From Nocardiopsis potens DSM 45234 (GTDB taxonomy: Bacteria > Actinomycetota > Actinomycetes > Streptosporangiales > Streptosporangiaceae), in contig NZ_ANBB01000043.1 of the NCBI RefSeq assembly GCF_000341105.1, positions 1-55,218 of the forward strand: 55,218 nucleotides of DNA. The letters are read 5' to 3'. How positions within the stretch are numbered: the stretch's first letter is position 1; the number at the start of each line of letters is the position of its first letter. Both the position numbers and the translations under genes were made by a program. Positions 36,924 to 44,171 of this stretch are shown here, one piece after another. The notes under the pieces are model-generated. The model was not told where the DNA came from. It did no database searches and saw nothing but the letters and a program-made list of their open reading frames with translations.

Positions 36924-37682
36924 ATGATCGACTACCAGCTGAACGGGAAGGTCGCCGTCGTCACCGGAGGGGCCTCGGGGATCGGGCTGGCGTGCGCGCA
37001 CGCGCTCGCCCGCTCCGGCGCCGACGTCTCGGTGTGGGACATCGACGGCGACGCGGCGGCCGAGGCGGCCTCCGCACTGGAGGCGCACGGCCACCGCACG
37101 CACAGCGCCGTGGTGGACGTGACCGACGACAGCGCCGTCGACATCGCGATGGACGCCGTCGCCGCCGAACTCGGCGGGGTGCACATCGCGGTCGGCAACG
37201 CGGGCATCGGCGGCGAGCAGGCCCTTTCGGGCGACTACTCCGAGAAGGGCTGGAGGGCCGTCATCGAGGTGAACCTCAACGGCGTCTTCCACACCCAGCG
37301 CGCGGCCATCCGCGCCATGCGCGCCGGGGGAGGGGGATCGATCGTCAACATGGCCTCGATCCTCGGCCAGGTGGGCTTCGCGAACTCCGCCGCCTACGTC
37401 GCCGCCAAGCACGGCGTGGTCGGTATGACCAAGTCCGCCGCCTGGGAGCACGCGGCCGACGGGATCCGGGTCAACGCGGTCGGCCCGGGCTTCATCCGCA
37501 CCCCGCTGGTGGAGAAGTCGCTCGACGCGGACGCCCTGGCCTTCCTGGAGTCGCAGCACGCCTTCCAGCGCCTCGGCAGGCCCGAGGAGGTGGCCGAGAT
37601 CGTCGCCTGGCTCGCCAGCGACGCCGCGTCCTTCGTCACCGGCGCCTACTACCCCGTCGACGGCGGCTACCTGGCCCGCTGA
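36924..37682 (+). CDS. SDR-family oxidoreductase
   Basis: A 252-aa classical short-chain dehydrogenase/reductase. Cofactor motif TGGASGIG (residues 14-21), an Asp in VWDIDGD after strand 2 that favours NAD(H), the NAG motif in VGNAGIGG, and the catalytic Ser (SIVNMAS), Tyr and Lys (SAAYVAAKHG). The C-terminal PVDGGYLAR is typical of FabG-like members. GGAGGGGG lies before the ATG. The substrate is unknown, and the gene appears to stand alone. Confidence 0.93.
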   Translation: MIDYQLNGKVAVVTGGASGIGLACAHALARSGADVSVWDIDGDAAAEAASALEAHGHRTHSAVVDVTDDSAVDIAMDAVAAELGGVHIAVGNAGIGGEQALSGDYSEKGWRAVIEVNLNGVFHTQRAAIRAMRAGGGGSIVNMASILGQVGFANSAAYVAAKHGVVGMTKSAAWEHAADGIRVNAVGPGFIRTPLVEKSLDADALAFLESQHAFQRLGRPEEVAEIVAWLASDAASFVTGAYYPVDGGYLAR

Positions 37683-37723
37683 CCGGCCCGGCGGGGGGAG
37701 CGCACCCCGCCCTGAGCCGCGGT

Positions 37724-37758
37724 GCCCCGGCCCCGGGAAGCTCACCTGGGGCCGGGGC
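37724..37758. terminator. Hairpin after the SDR gene
   Basis: GCCCCGGCCCC (37724-37734) pairs with GGGGCCGGGGC (37748-37758), an 11-bp stem with a 13-base loop, 42 bp after the stop codon. The rest of 37683-38187 (505 bp) holds no gene I can support; TAGCAT at 38050-38055 is a possible -10 for the next gene. Confidence 0.55.
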
Positions 37759-38187
37759 CGGGGCCCGCCCCGCCTCGGTACACCGCTTCCCGCCCGAGCA
37801 GGCCGGGCCGGTCGCGGCCGACCGGACCGGCCCCGGCGCCGTCTTCGACCTCGGCCTTCCCCCCCCCGGCGCGGAGCCGCCGAGGGCCACCGGGCGGTGG
37901 GCGGGCGCCGCGCCGCCGAGGCGCCGCCCGCCCCTTGAACCGCCCGCCGGTCTCCTCCGGCCGGTTGCGCCCGCGGGCCGCTTCGGGGCGCCTCCGATCG
38001 GGTGCCCCTCTGTCCGGACGCCCCTCTATCCGGGCGGGGGAGGGCGGTCTAGCATGGCGCTCCAGCTCCGAGGTGCGAGCCCGCGGCGGCCGGAAGGGTC
38101 CGGTGGCCGGGGCGGAGTCCGACTCGGCCCGTGCCGGCCCGGGAACGGACGGCGGCGGCGCGGGCCCACCGGAGTAGGGAGCCGCGG

Positions 38188-39051
38188 GTGGAGCAGGATT
38201 CCCTGGCCGTCGGGATCGGGATGCCGATCGCACTGTTCGTGATCATGACCGGGATCGGGCTGACCCTGACGCCCGGGGACTTCCGCCGGGAGCTGCGTTC
38301 GCCGCGCGCGCTCGCCGCGGGCTCGGTCGGCCAGCTGGCGGCCGTGCCGCTCCTGGGGCTGCTGCTCGTGCTCCTCTTCCGGCCGCCCCCGGAGATCGCG
38401 GTCGGGCTGGTGATCGTGGCCGCCCTGCCCGGCGGCACCATGTCCAACCTCTGCGCCTTCCTCGGGCGCGGCAACGTCGCGCTGTCGGTCGTGCTGACCG
38501 TGGCCGCCAGCCTGGCCGCCGTCGCGACGCTCCCGCTGTGGACCCTGCTCGCGCTGGAGCAGGACGTCGGGGCGGTGGTGCCGCCGCCCGGGGAGACCGT
38601 GGGGCGGATGCTGGCCACGGTGGTCGCCCCGGTGCTGCTGGGGATGGCGGTCCGGTACCGGCTGCCCGCGCTGGCGGCCCGCATCGAGCGGCCGTTCTCG
38701 GTGGCCGCCGGGGCGGGGCTGGGGCTGATGGTGCTCGGCGTGGCGCTGGCCCTGCGCGAGGACATCCCGGACTACCTCCACCAGGCCGGCCTCGTCGTCG
38801 TCCTGCTCAACCTCGGCGGCGCCGCACTGGGCTGGCTGCTCGGCGCGGCGATCGGCGCCCCGCGCCGGGACCGGCTCACCCTCGCGCTGGAGCTGGGCAT
38901 GAAGAACGCGGCCCTCGGCATGCTCATCGGCGGCACGCTGCTGGGCGACTTCGGCTACGCGGTCCCCTCGGCGGTCTACGGCGCGGTGATGTTCGGCCCG
39001 GCCCTGGTGCTCGCCGCCTACGGGCGCAGGACGCTGCCGCCCGCGCGGTGA
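38188..39051 (+). CDS. Bile acid:sodium symporter (BASS) family transporter
   Basis: A 287-aa membrane protein with about nine to ten hydrophobic helices. Family motifs: LTLTPGDFRRELRSPRALAA near the first helix, the unwound VAALPGGTMSNLCAFLGRGN segment, and the crossover ELGMKNAALGMLI near the end. The family carries bile salts, steroid sulfates, pantoate or other organic anions, usually with sodium. The GTG start follows AGGGAG by 6 bases. The gene is convergent with a sulfatase across a 2-kb repeat element, which could hint at a sulfated organic anion as substrate; that is weak inference. Confidence 0.88.
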   Translation: MEQDSLAVGIGMPIALFVIMTGIGLTLTPGDFRRELRSPRALAAGSVGQLAAVPLLGLLLVLLFRPPPEIAVGLVIVAALPGGTMSNLCAFLGRGNVALSVVLTVAASLAAVATLPLWTLLALEQDVGAVVPPPGETVGRMLATVVAPVLLGMAVRYRLPALAARIERPFSVAAGAGLGLMVLGVALALREDIPDYLHQAGLVVVLLNLGGAALGWLLGAAIGAPRRDRLTLALELGMKNAALGMLIGGTLLGDFGYAVPSAVYGAVMFGPALVLAAYGRRTLPPAR

Positions 39052-39054
39052 ACA

Positions 39055-39087
39055 CGATGATCTTGACGCTGCGGCCCTGTCAGAGCG
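39055..39087 (+). repeat. Left terminal inverted repeat of element copy 2
   Basis: It begins CGATGATCTTGACGCTGCGG, 3 bases after the stop codon of the BASS gene, and ends CAGAGCG. It matches 41045-41077 in reverse complement (31/33) and each half of the solo palindrome at 3581-3644. Confidence 0.9.
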
Positions 39088-39142
39088 GGTGGTCTCCAGT
39101 GCCTGTTGCAATACCGCACACCAGAGGAGAGGAGGGGGCGTG

Positions 39143-39950
39143 CCGGCCGGTCGGTCGGGTGCGGCGTCTCGCGGAGCGAAGGTTCAGACCGGCGGCGACG
39201 GCGGAGGTAGGGGCGGGGCGCAGACGGTCACCCGGGCGCGGCGTCTCGCGGAGCGGGGGTTCAAGCAGGGGGCGAAGGCGGGAGGGGGCCGGCCGGTCGG
39301 TCGGGCGCGGCGCCCCGCGGAGCGAAGGTTCAGACCGGCGGCGACGGCGGAGGTAGGGGCGGGGCGCAGACGGTCACCCGGGCGCGGCGTCTCGCGGAGC
39401 GGGGGTTCAAGCAGGCGGCGAAGGCGGGAGGGGGCCGGCCGGTCGGTCGGGCGCGGCGCCCCGCGGAGCGAAGGTTCAGACCGGCGGCGACGGCGGAGGT
39501 AGGGGCGGGGCGCAGACGGGCACCCGGGCGCGGCGTCTCGCGGAGCGGGGGGTCAAGCAGGCGGCGAAGGCGGGAGGGGGCCGGCCGGTCGGTCGGGCGC
39601 GGCGCCCCGCGGCGCGAAGGTTCAGACCGGCGGCGACGGCGGAGGGAGGGGCGGGGCGCAGACGGTCACCCGGGCGCGGCGGCTCGCGGAGCGGGGGGTC
39701 AAGCAGGCGGCGAAGGCGGGAGGGGGCCGGCCGGTCGGTCGGGCGCGGCGCCCCGCGGAGCGAAGGTTCAGACCGGCGGCGACGGCGGAGGTGGGGGCGG
39801 GGCGGAGGCGATCGCCCGGGCGCGGCGCTCCACGGGGCGGGGGCTCAGGCGGGCGGCGAGGGCGGCGGTGGGGACCGGCCGGTCGGTCCGGCGCGGCGCC
39901 CCGCAGAGCGGGGTTCAAGCGGGGCCGGGGCGGCGGGGGGGCCGCGCCCG
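39143..39950 (+). repeat. 146-bp tandem repeats, plus orientation
   Basis: The anchor CCGGCCGGTCGG recurs at 39143, 39289, 39435, 39581, 39727 and 39875: four steps of exactly 146 bp, then 148. Each unit is made of two related halves of about 70 and 77 bp, one containing GAAGGTTCAGACCGGCGGCG and the other GGGGGTTCAAGCAGGCGG. Middle units are nearly identical; the last is diverged, which suggests recent homogenisation. Confidence 0.9.
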
Positions 39951-40035
39951 CGCCGCCTGGGGGACGTGGTCGGCCGCCCTGAAACCGCTACCCCCTCCCC
40001 GACCTGGGCAAATACGCAGGGTGATGGTGGGGCGG

Positions 40036-40341
40036 GGTGCCCTGCGCACCGCGAGAGCACCCCGGTGGCGTCGCGGTGCGCATCCCGGCCCGGATCGGCC
40101 CCCGGCAGGCTCGAACGGCCCCGATCGGGCCGGTGATCGGGGGTTTGGGCCGCCCACAAGGCCGGGAGACAGGGGGCCGGAACCCGGGCAGGGGCGGCGC
40201 GGGGGCGAGATGTCGCTTTCGTCCCTCCGTCGGGCCCTGCTTTGGCCACTCTGGGTGACCGGGGAGGGGGTGGTGGGGGCTTGGGGGCTTACTATTCGCT
40301 GGTAGATGTAATCGGGGTGCTGTCGAGGTGCGCAGGGCGCC
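40036..40341. repeat. Core of repeat element copy 2 with 28-bp inverted repeats
   Basis: Arms at 40036-40063 and 40314-40341 are complementary at 25 of 28 positions and are separated by 250 bases, exactly as in copy 1 (1642-1947). The left arm is identical in both copies. The AT-richer 23-base motif is at 40289-40311. Confidence 0.75.
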
Positions 40342-40453
40342 CCCGCCCCCGGCCGACCCCTGCCGCAAACCGGGTATAGGGGGATAAGGCCACCCTGGTG
40401 GGTACGGGCGGGTCCGCCCGCACCGCCGGGGCGCCCCTTCCCGAGCCTCTCCC

Positions 40454-40510
40454 CGATGATCTTGGCGTTGCGGCCCTATCAACGCGGCTTGATAGCCGTC
40501 AAGATCATCG
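40454..40510. repeat. Degenerate solo palindrome inside element copy 2
   Basis: CGATGATCTTGGCGTTGCGG ... GCCGTCAAGATCATCG forms an imperfect hairpin whose ends match the terminal repeats. It is absent from the equivalent place in copy 1, so it looks like a separate insertion or a relic. Confidence 0.75.
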
Positions 40511-40544
40511 CCCAGGGGGCGGGTTCCCCGGCAGCGATCCGGCC

Positions 40545-41010
40545 CCGACCCCCACCGGCACCGTTGCCGCCCGCTTGGGCCTTCGCTCCGTGGGGCGCCG
40601 TGCCCGACCGGCCGGCCGGTGCCCCTCCCTCCGTCGCTGCCTGCTTGAACTCCGGCCCCGTGAGGCGCCGCGCCCGGGTGAGATGCCCGGCCTCGGCCCC
40701 ACCGTTGCCGTCGCTGCCTGCTTGAACCCCCGCTCCGTGGGGCGCCGTGCCCGACCGGCCGGCCGGTGCCCCTCCCTCCGTCGCTGCCTGCTTGAACTCC
40801 GGCCCCGTGAGGCGCCGCGCCCGGGTGAGATGCCCGGCCTCGGCCCCACCGTTGCCGTCGCTGCCTGCTTGAACCCCCGCTCCGCGGGGCGCCGCGCCCG
40901 ACCGACCAGCCGGTTCCCCTCCCTGCCCTCGCCGCCCGCTTGAACCCCGCCCCGCGAGGCGCCGCGCCTGACCGGCCGGCCGGTCCCCCCTCCCGTCCTC
41001 GCCGCTCTCC
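40545..41010 (-). repeat. 147-bp tandem repeats, minus orientation
   Basis: The GGCCGGCCGGT anchor ends at 40620, 40767 and (variant) 40914: two steps of 147 bp, then a 70-bp half-unit ending at 40984. These are the reverse complement of the repeats on the other side of the core, so the whole element is roughly mirror-symmetrical. Confidence 0.85.
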
Positions 41011-41044
41011 GGGTCCTCGTTGCAGCGGCCGCTTGGCGACGAGG

Positions 41045-41077
41045 CGCTCTGATGGGGCCGCAGCGTCAAGATCATCG
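41045..41077 (-). repeat. Right terminal inverted repeat of element copy 2
   Basis: It begins CGCTCTGATGGGGCCGCAGC and ends CAAGATCATCG, 15 bases before the sulfatase stop codon (minus strand). Together with the left repeat it could also work as a terminator for both convergent genes. Confidence 0.9.
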
Positions 41078-41092
41078 AAGGGCCGGAGGTTC

Positions 41093-43378
41093 TCAGTCGC
41101 CGTGCATGGCGATGCGCGCCTCCTCCGCCGGGTCGCGGGGGCGGCTCGGGCCCGTGTCGATGACCACCTCGTGGACGGTCCCGGTCCAGGGGTGCGGCGG
41201 GCGGTAGGAGCCGTCCACCGGCAGTCCCCGGTCGTAGCCGATGCACAGGCCGGTGCCGCCGTGCTGGAAGACCAGGGGGAAGGCGCCGCCCAGCGGCACC
41301 GAGGCCACCGTCCGGCCGTCCTGCAGCAGGCGGAACTCCCCGGCCCGGGCGTCGTAGGCGAAGCCCGCGCTGCGCCGCCCCGGCTCCAGCGGCTCCGGGG
41401 CGGCCACCCGGTCGACGTCGCCCGCCCGGGAGCAGGCCAGGGTGAGCCGCCCGCCGGCGCAGTGCAGCACGAAGCCCCCGGTACGGTCGCCCAGTGCGCA
41501 CAGCACGCCGTCCGCGCCCCGGGCCGGCACCTCCACGTCGGCGGTGAGGGTGAACCCGCCGAACAGCGGGGGGAGCGCCTCGTCGTGCACGGGCCCGCCC
41601 CCGGGGAGGTAGCGGCCCCGCTGCGGGATGCCGTACGCGGGCTGCACCATCGCGGCGAGGCGGTCCTGCAGGGCGTCGTTGAGCGGCAGCACGCCGTTCC
41701 GCTCCGCCTCGGCGAACCAGCGCTCCTCCAGCTCGGCGACGACCTCCGGGTGCTCGTCGGCGAGGTCCCGGGCCTCGGCGAAGTCGTCGTCCAGGCGGAA
41801 CAGCGACCAGCGGTCGGTGGCGAAGTCGCGGCTGCCGAGCAGGAGCCGCTCCTCGTCCGCGACGCCTCGGGAGACGTGGTCGGTGGTGGCCTTCCAGCCG
41901 CCGTGCAGGATCGACCGCGAGCCGAGCAGCTCGAAGTACTGCGTCCGCGGCTCCTCGGGCGCCCCGGGGTCCCGGAAGACCGGGAGCAGGCTGCGGCCGT
42001 CGACCGGCTGCTGCTCCACCCCGTCCACCCGGTCGGGGGCGGGGACGCCGCACGCCTGCAGGACCGTCGGCATCAGGTCGACCGCGTGGCACACCTGGCC
42101 GCTGATCCGCCCGGGGCCGGCGATGCCGCGCGGCCAGTGCGCGATCAGCGGGGCCCGGGTGCCGCCGAGCCAGGTGTAGCGCTTCCACAGGCGCAGCGGG
42201 GTGTTGCCGGCCCACGCCCACCCCCAGGCGTAGTGCGGGTAGGTGTCCGGGCCGCCCCAGCGGTCCAGGTGCGCCAGGTTGTCGGCGGCGGTGTCGGCCA
42301 TCCGGGACGAGAACCGGTGCTCGTTGGAGGTGCCCTGCACGCCCCCTTCGGCGCTGGCGCCGTTGTCGGAGAGCAGCAGGACCAGGGTGTTCTCCAGGCG
42401 GCCCGCCTCCTCCAGGAAGTCGAGGAGCCGCCCGATCTGGGCGTCGGTGTGGGTGAGGAAGCCGGCGTAGACCTCCTGCATGCGGGCGAGGACGCGGCGC
42501 TCGCCGGCGGGGAGGGCGTCCCACTCGGGCACCCAGGGCGGGCGCGGCGGGAGCTCGGTGCCCCGGGGGACGATCCCGGCGGCGGTCTGGCGTGCGAAGA
42601 CCTCCTCCCGCCAGCGCTCCCAGCCGTGGTCGAAGCGGCCGCGGTAGGGCTCCGTCCACTCGGGGGCCACGTGGTGCGGGGCGTGCATCGCGCCGAAGGC
42701 GAGGTGGAGGAGGTACGGCTTGTCCGGGGCGGCGTTGCGCTGGTCGGTGATCATCCGCCGGGCGGTCTCGACCAGGTCCTCGCTGAGGTGGTAGCCCTCG
42801 CCGGGGCCGCGCGGCGGCTCGGTGTAGTGGTTGTCGCGGACCGGCCACGGCGCCCAGTGGTTGGCGTCGCCCTGGAGGAAGCCGTAGAACCGCTCGAAGC
42901 CGAACCCGAGCGGCCAGCGGTCGAAGGGGCCGGCCGCGGACCGCTCCCAGCGCGGGGTCAGGTGCCACTTCCCGACGGCCAGGGTCGAGTACCCGGCGTC
43001 GCGCAGGACGCGGGGCAGCGGCGCCGCCGAGGGCGGGACGCGCGCGTTGTACCCCGGGTGGGCGACGGGCAGGTCGACCAGGAACCCCATGCCCACCGCG
43101 TGGTGGTTGCGGCCGGTGAGCAGGGAGGCGCGGGTGGGCGAGCACATGCCGGTGACGTGGAACCGGTTGTACGCCAGGCCGCCCGCGGCGAGCCGGTCGA
43201 TGTTCGGGGTGGCGATGTCCGAGCCGTACACCGAGGTCTGGGCGAACCCCAGGTCGTCGAGGACGATGACGACCACGTCGGGGGCGCCGTCCCGGGGGCG
43301 GGGGAGGGGCGGGTACTCCAGGCCGGACCGGTCGGGACCGCTGAGGGAGGACCGTTTCCGGGGCGGGGGGTGGGCCAT
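41093..43378 (-). CDS. Arylsulfatase-type sulfatase
   Basis: A 761-aa type I sulfatase that hydrolyses sulfate esters using a formylglycine made from Cys79 in the motif CSPTRASLLTGR. Metal ligands are visible in VVIVLDDLGFAQT and LLLSDNGASAEGG; other active-site segments are STLAVGKWHLTP and HLAFGAMHAPHHV. The C-terminal 200 residues form an extra beta-rich region (GFVLHCAGGRLTLACSRAGD) seen in long actinobacterial arylsulfatases. No signal peptide is evident. The ATG has AGGAG 9 bases upstream; the longer frame runs through the operator and was rejected. A perfect palindrome lies upstream of the gene (43444-43469). Confidence 0.93.
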   Translation of the reverse strand: MAHPPPRKRSSLSGPDRSGLEYPPLPRPRDGAPDVVVIVLDDLGFAQTSVYGSDIATPNIDRLAAGGLAYNRFHVTGMCSPTRASLLTGRNHHAVGMGFLVDLPVAHPGYNARVPPSAAPLPRVLRDAGYSTLAVGKWHLTPRWERSAAGPFDRWPLGFGFERFYGFLQGDANHWAPWPVRDNHYTEPPRGPGEGYHLSEDLVETARRMITDQRNAAPDKPYLLHLAFGAMHAPHHVAPEWTEPYRGRFDHGWERWREEVFARQTAAGIVPRGTELPPRPPWVPEWDALPAGERRVLARMQEVYAGFLTHTDAQIGRLLDFLEEAGRLENTLVLLLSDNGASAEGGVQGTSNEHRFSSRMADTAADNLAHLDRWGGPDTYPHYAWGWAWAGNTPLRLWKRYTWLGGTRAPLIAHWPRGIAGPGRISGQVCHAVDLMPTVLQACGVPAPDRVDGVEQQPVDGRSLLPVFRDPGAPEEPRTQYFELLGSRSILHGGWKATTDHVSRGVADEERLLLGSRDFATDRWSLFRLDDDFAEARDLADEHPEVVAELEERWFAEAERNGVLPLNDALQDRLAAMVQPAYGIPQRGRYLPGGGPVHDEALPPLFGGFTLTADVEVPARGADGVLCALGDRTGGFVLHCAGGRLTLACSRAGDVDRVAAPEPLEPGRRSAGFAYDARAGEFRLLQDGRTVASVPLGGAFPLVFQHGGTGLCIGYDRGLPVDGSYRPPHPWTGTVHEVVIDTGPSRPRDPAEEARIAMHGD

Positions 43379-43443
43379 GGTGTCCGTCTCCTCTCGCCGG
43401 CCGCACGCGTGCCTGCCTCCGAGCGCGGAGCCTGCTCTGGCGG

Positions 43444-43469
43444 CCGATTGAAACACACGTTTCAATCGG
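43444..43469. promoter_or_regulatory. TetR-type operator between the sulfatase and tetR genes
   Basis: CCGATTGAAAC-ACAC-GTTTCAATCGG: 11-bp perfect arms around 4 bases. It is in the divergent intergenic region, 66 bp from the sulfatase ATG and 42 bp from the tetR start, where a TetR repressor of both genes would bind. Confidence 0.8.
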
Positions 43470-43510
43470 TGCGACACCCCCTGAAGGAGTCCTGAGCGGA
43501 GAGGGGAGCG

Positions 43511-44002
43511 GTGTCCGCGGAGACGGCGATCCTGCTCGCGGCCGAGCGGCCGTTCGCGCTGCAGGGCATCGGGGCCGCGTCGCTGCGCCGGATCGGCAAG
43601 GCCGCGGGCCGGCGCGACACCACTGCGGTGCAGTACCACTTCACCGGAGAGGACGCGCTGATCAGAGCCGTCTTCCGGTACCGCCTCGAAGCCGTCGGAG
43701 GGCCCCGCCGACGCCCCCGACCGGCCCCGCGCATTGAACAGGGGGCGGTGAACAAGGGGCGGTCCGCGTACCGAGAGAAAGAGGAGGAGCCGTGGCGCAT
43801 GAATCCGGGAGGCGCCGTTGATCCGTCCCGGCCTGGGGTCCCTCGGCTGGGGGCCGCCGGGGCGGTGCTGAGCGTCGCCGTGGTGGCGGTCTCCCCGCCA
43901 TGGTGGCCGCGGTCCGCGCCGCGCGACTGCCTGGCGCCGTTCACGCCGGCGGGCACGGCGGCCGGTACGCCGTGGCGGGTGGCCATGGCCGTCCGCCGCT
44001 GA
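43511..44002 (+). pseudogene. Truncated TetR-family regulator
   Basis: The first 60 residues are a good TetR DNA-binding domain (AETAILLAAERPFALQGIGA, then ASLRRIGKAAGRRDTTAVQY and HFTGEDALIRAVFRYRLEAV). After RYRLEAVGGPRRR the family resemblance stops, and the frame runs into unrelated Pro/Arg-rich sequence and then a small hydrophobic ORF, ending at 163 residues against a usual 190-220. The ligand-binding half therefore appears lost by deletion. GTG start, with GGAG-like sequence upstream (GAGAGGGGAGC). The operator at 43444-43469 is intact. The truncated protein may no longer repress, or a related regulator elsewhere may have taken over. Confidence 0.6.
43799..44002 (+). CDS. Possible small membrane protein
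   Basis: ATG at 43799 lies 9 bases after a strong ribosome site (AGGAGGAG, 43782-43789) and is in the same frame as the truncated tetR. It would encode 67 aa with one hydrophobic segment (VPRLGAAGAVLSVAVVAVSP). A strong internal ribosome site suggests it can be made on its own. I do not recognise a family. Confidence 0.4.
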   Translation: MNPGGAVDPSRPGVPRLGAAGAVLSVAVVAVSPPWWPRSAPRDCLAPFTPAGTAAGTPWRVAMAVRR

Positions 44003-44171
44003 TCCCCGTCCCCGGTGCGGACCCGGCCTCAGCGGGTTTCGCCCTGGCCGCGCTCGCGGCCGCCCGGCTGCGCGGCCCCGCTGTGGCCGGATGCGGCCAG
44101 GAGCGCCCGCCGCGGCGGGGTTCTGGCACCATCGGTCCGTCCCCGGCCGGTCTCCGGAGGGAAGTGGCGCC

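Larger units (their letters stand above)
39055..41077. repeat. Non-coding composite repeat element, copy 2 (complete, 2,023 bp)
   Basis: Bounded by 33-bp inverted repeats: 39055-39087 (CGATGATCTTGACGCTGCGG...CAGAGCG) and 41045-41077 (reverse complement, 31 of 33 identical). In order it contains a shared leader (GAGGAGAGGAGG), five to six 146-bp tandem units in plus orientation (39143-39950), a core of roughly 450 bp with 28-bp inverted repeats, a degenerate hairpin of the terminal-repeat type (40454-40510), and about three 147-bp units in minus orientation (40545-41010). It fills the whole gap between two convergent genes. No coding gene is credible inside. No clear target-site duplication is visible (flanks GGTGAACA and AAGGGCC). 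Confidence 0.88.

Noticed and set aside
39143-39950. 147-bp period as a chromatin-like wrapping signal
   Set aside because: The match to nucleosome length is coincidental in a bacterium, and the first-orientation array actually has a 146-bp period.
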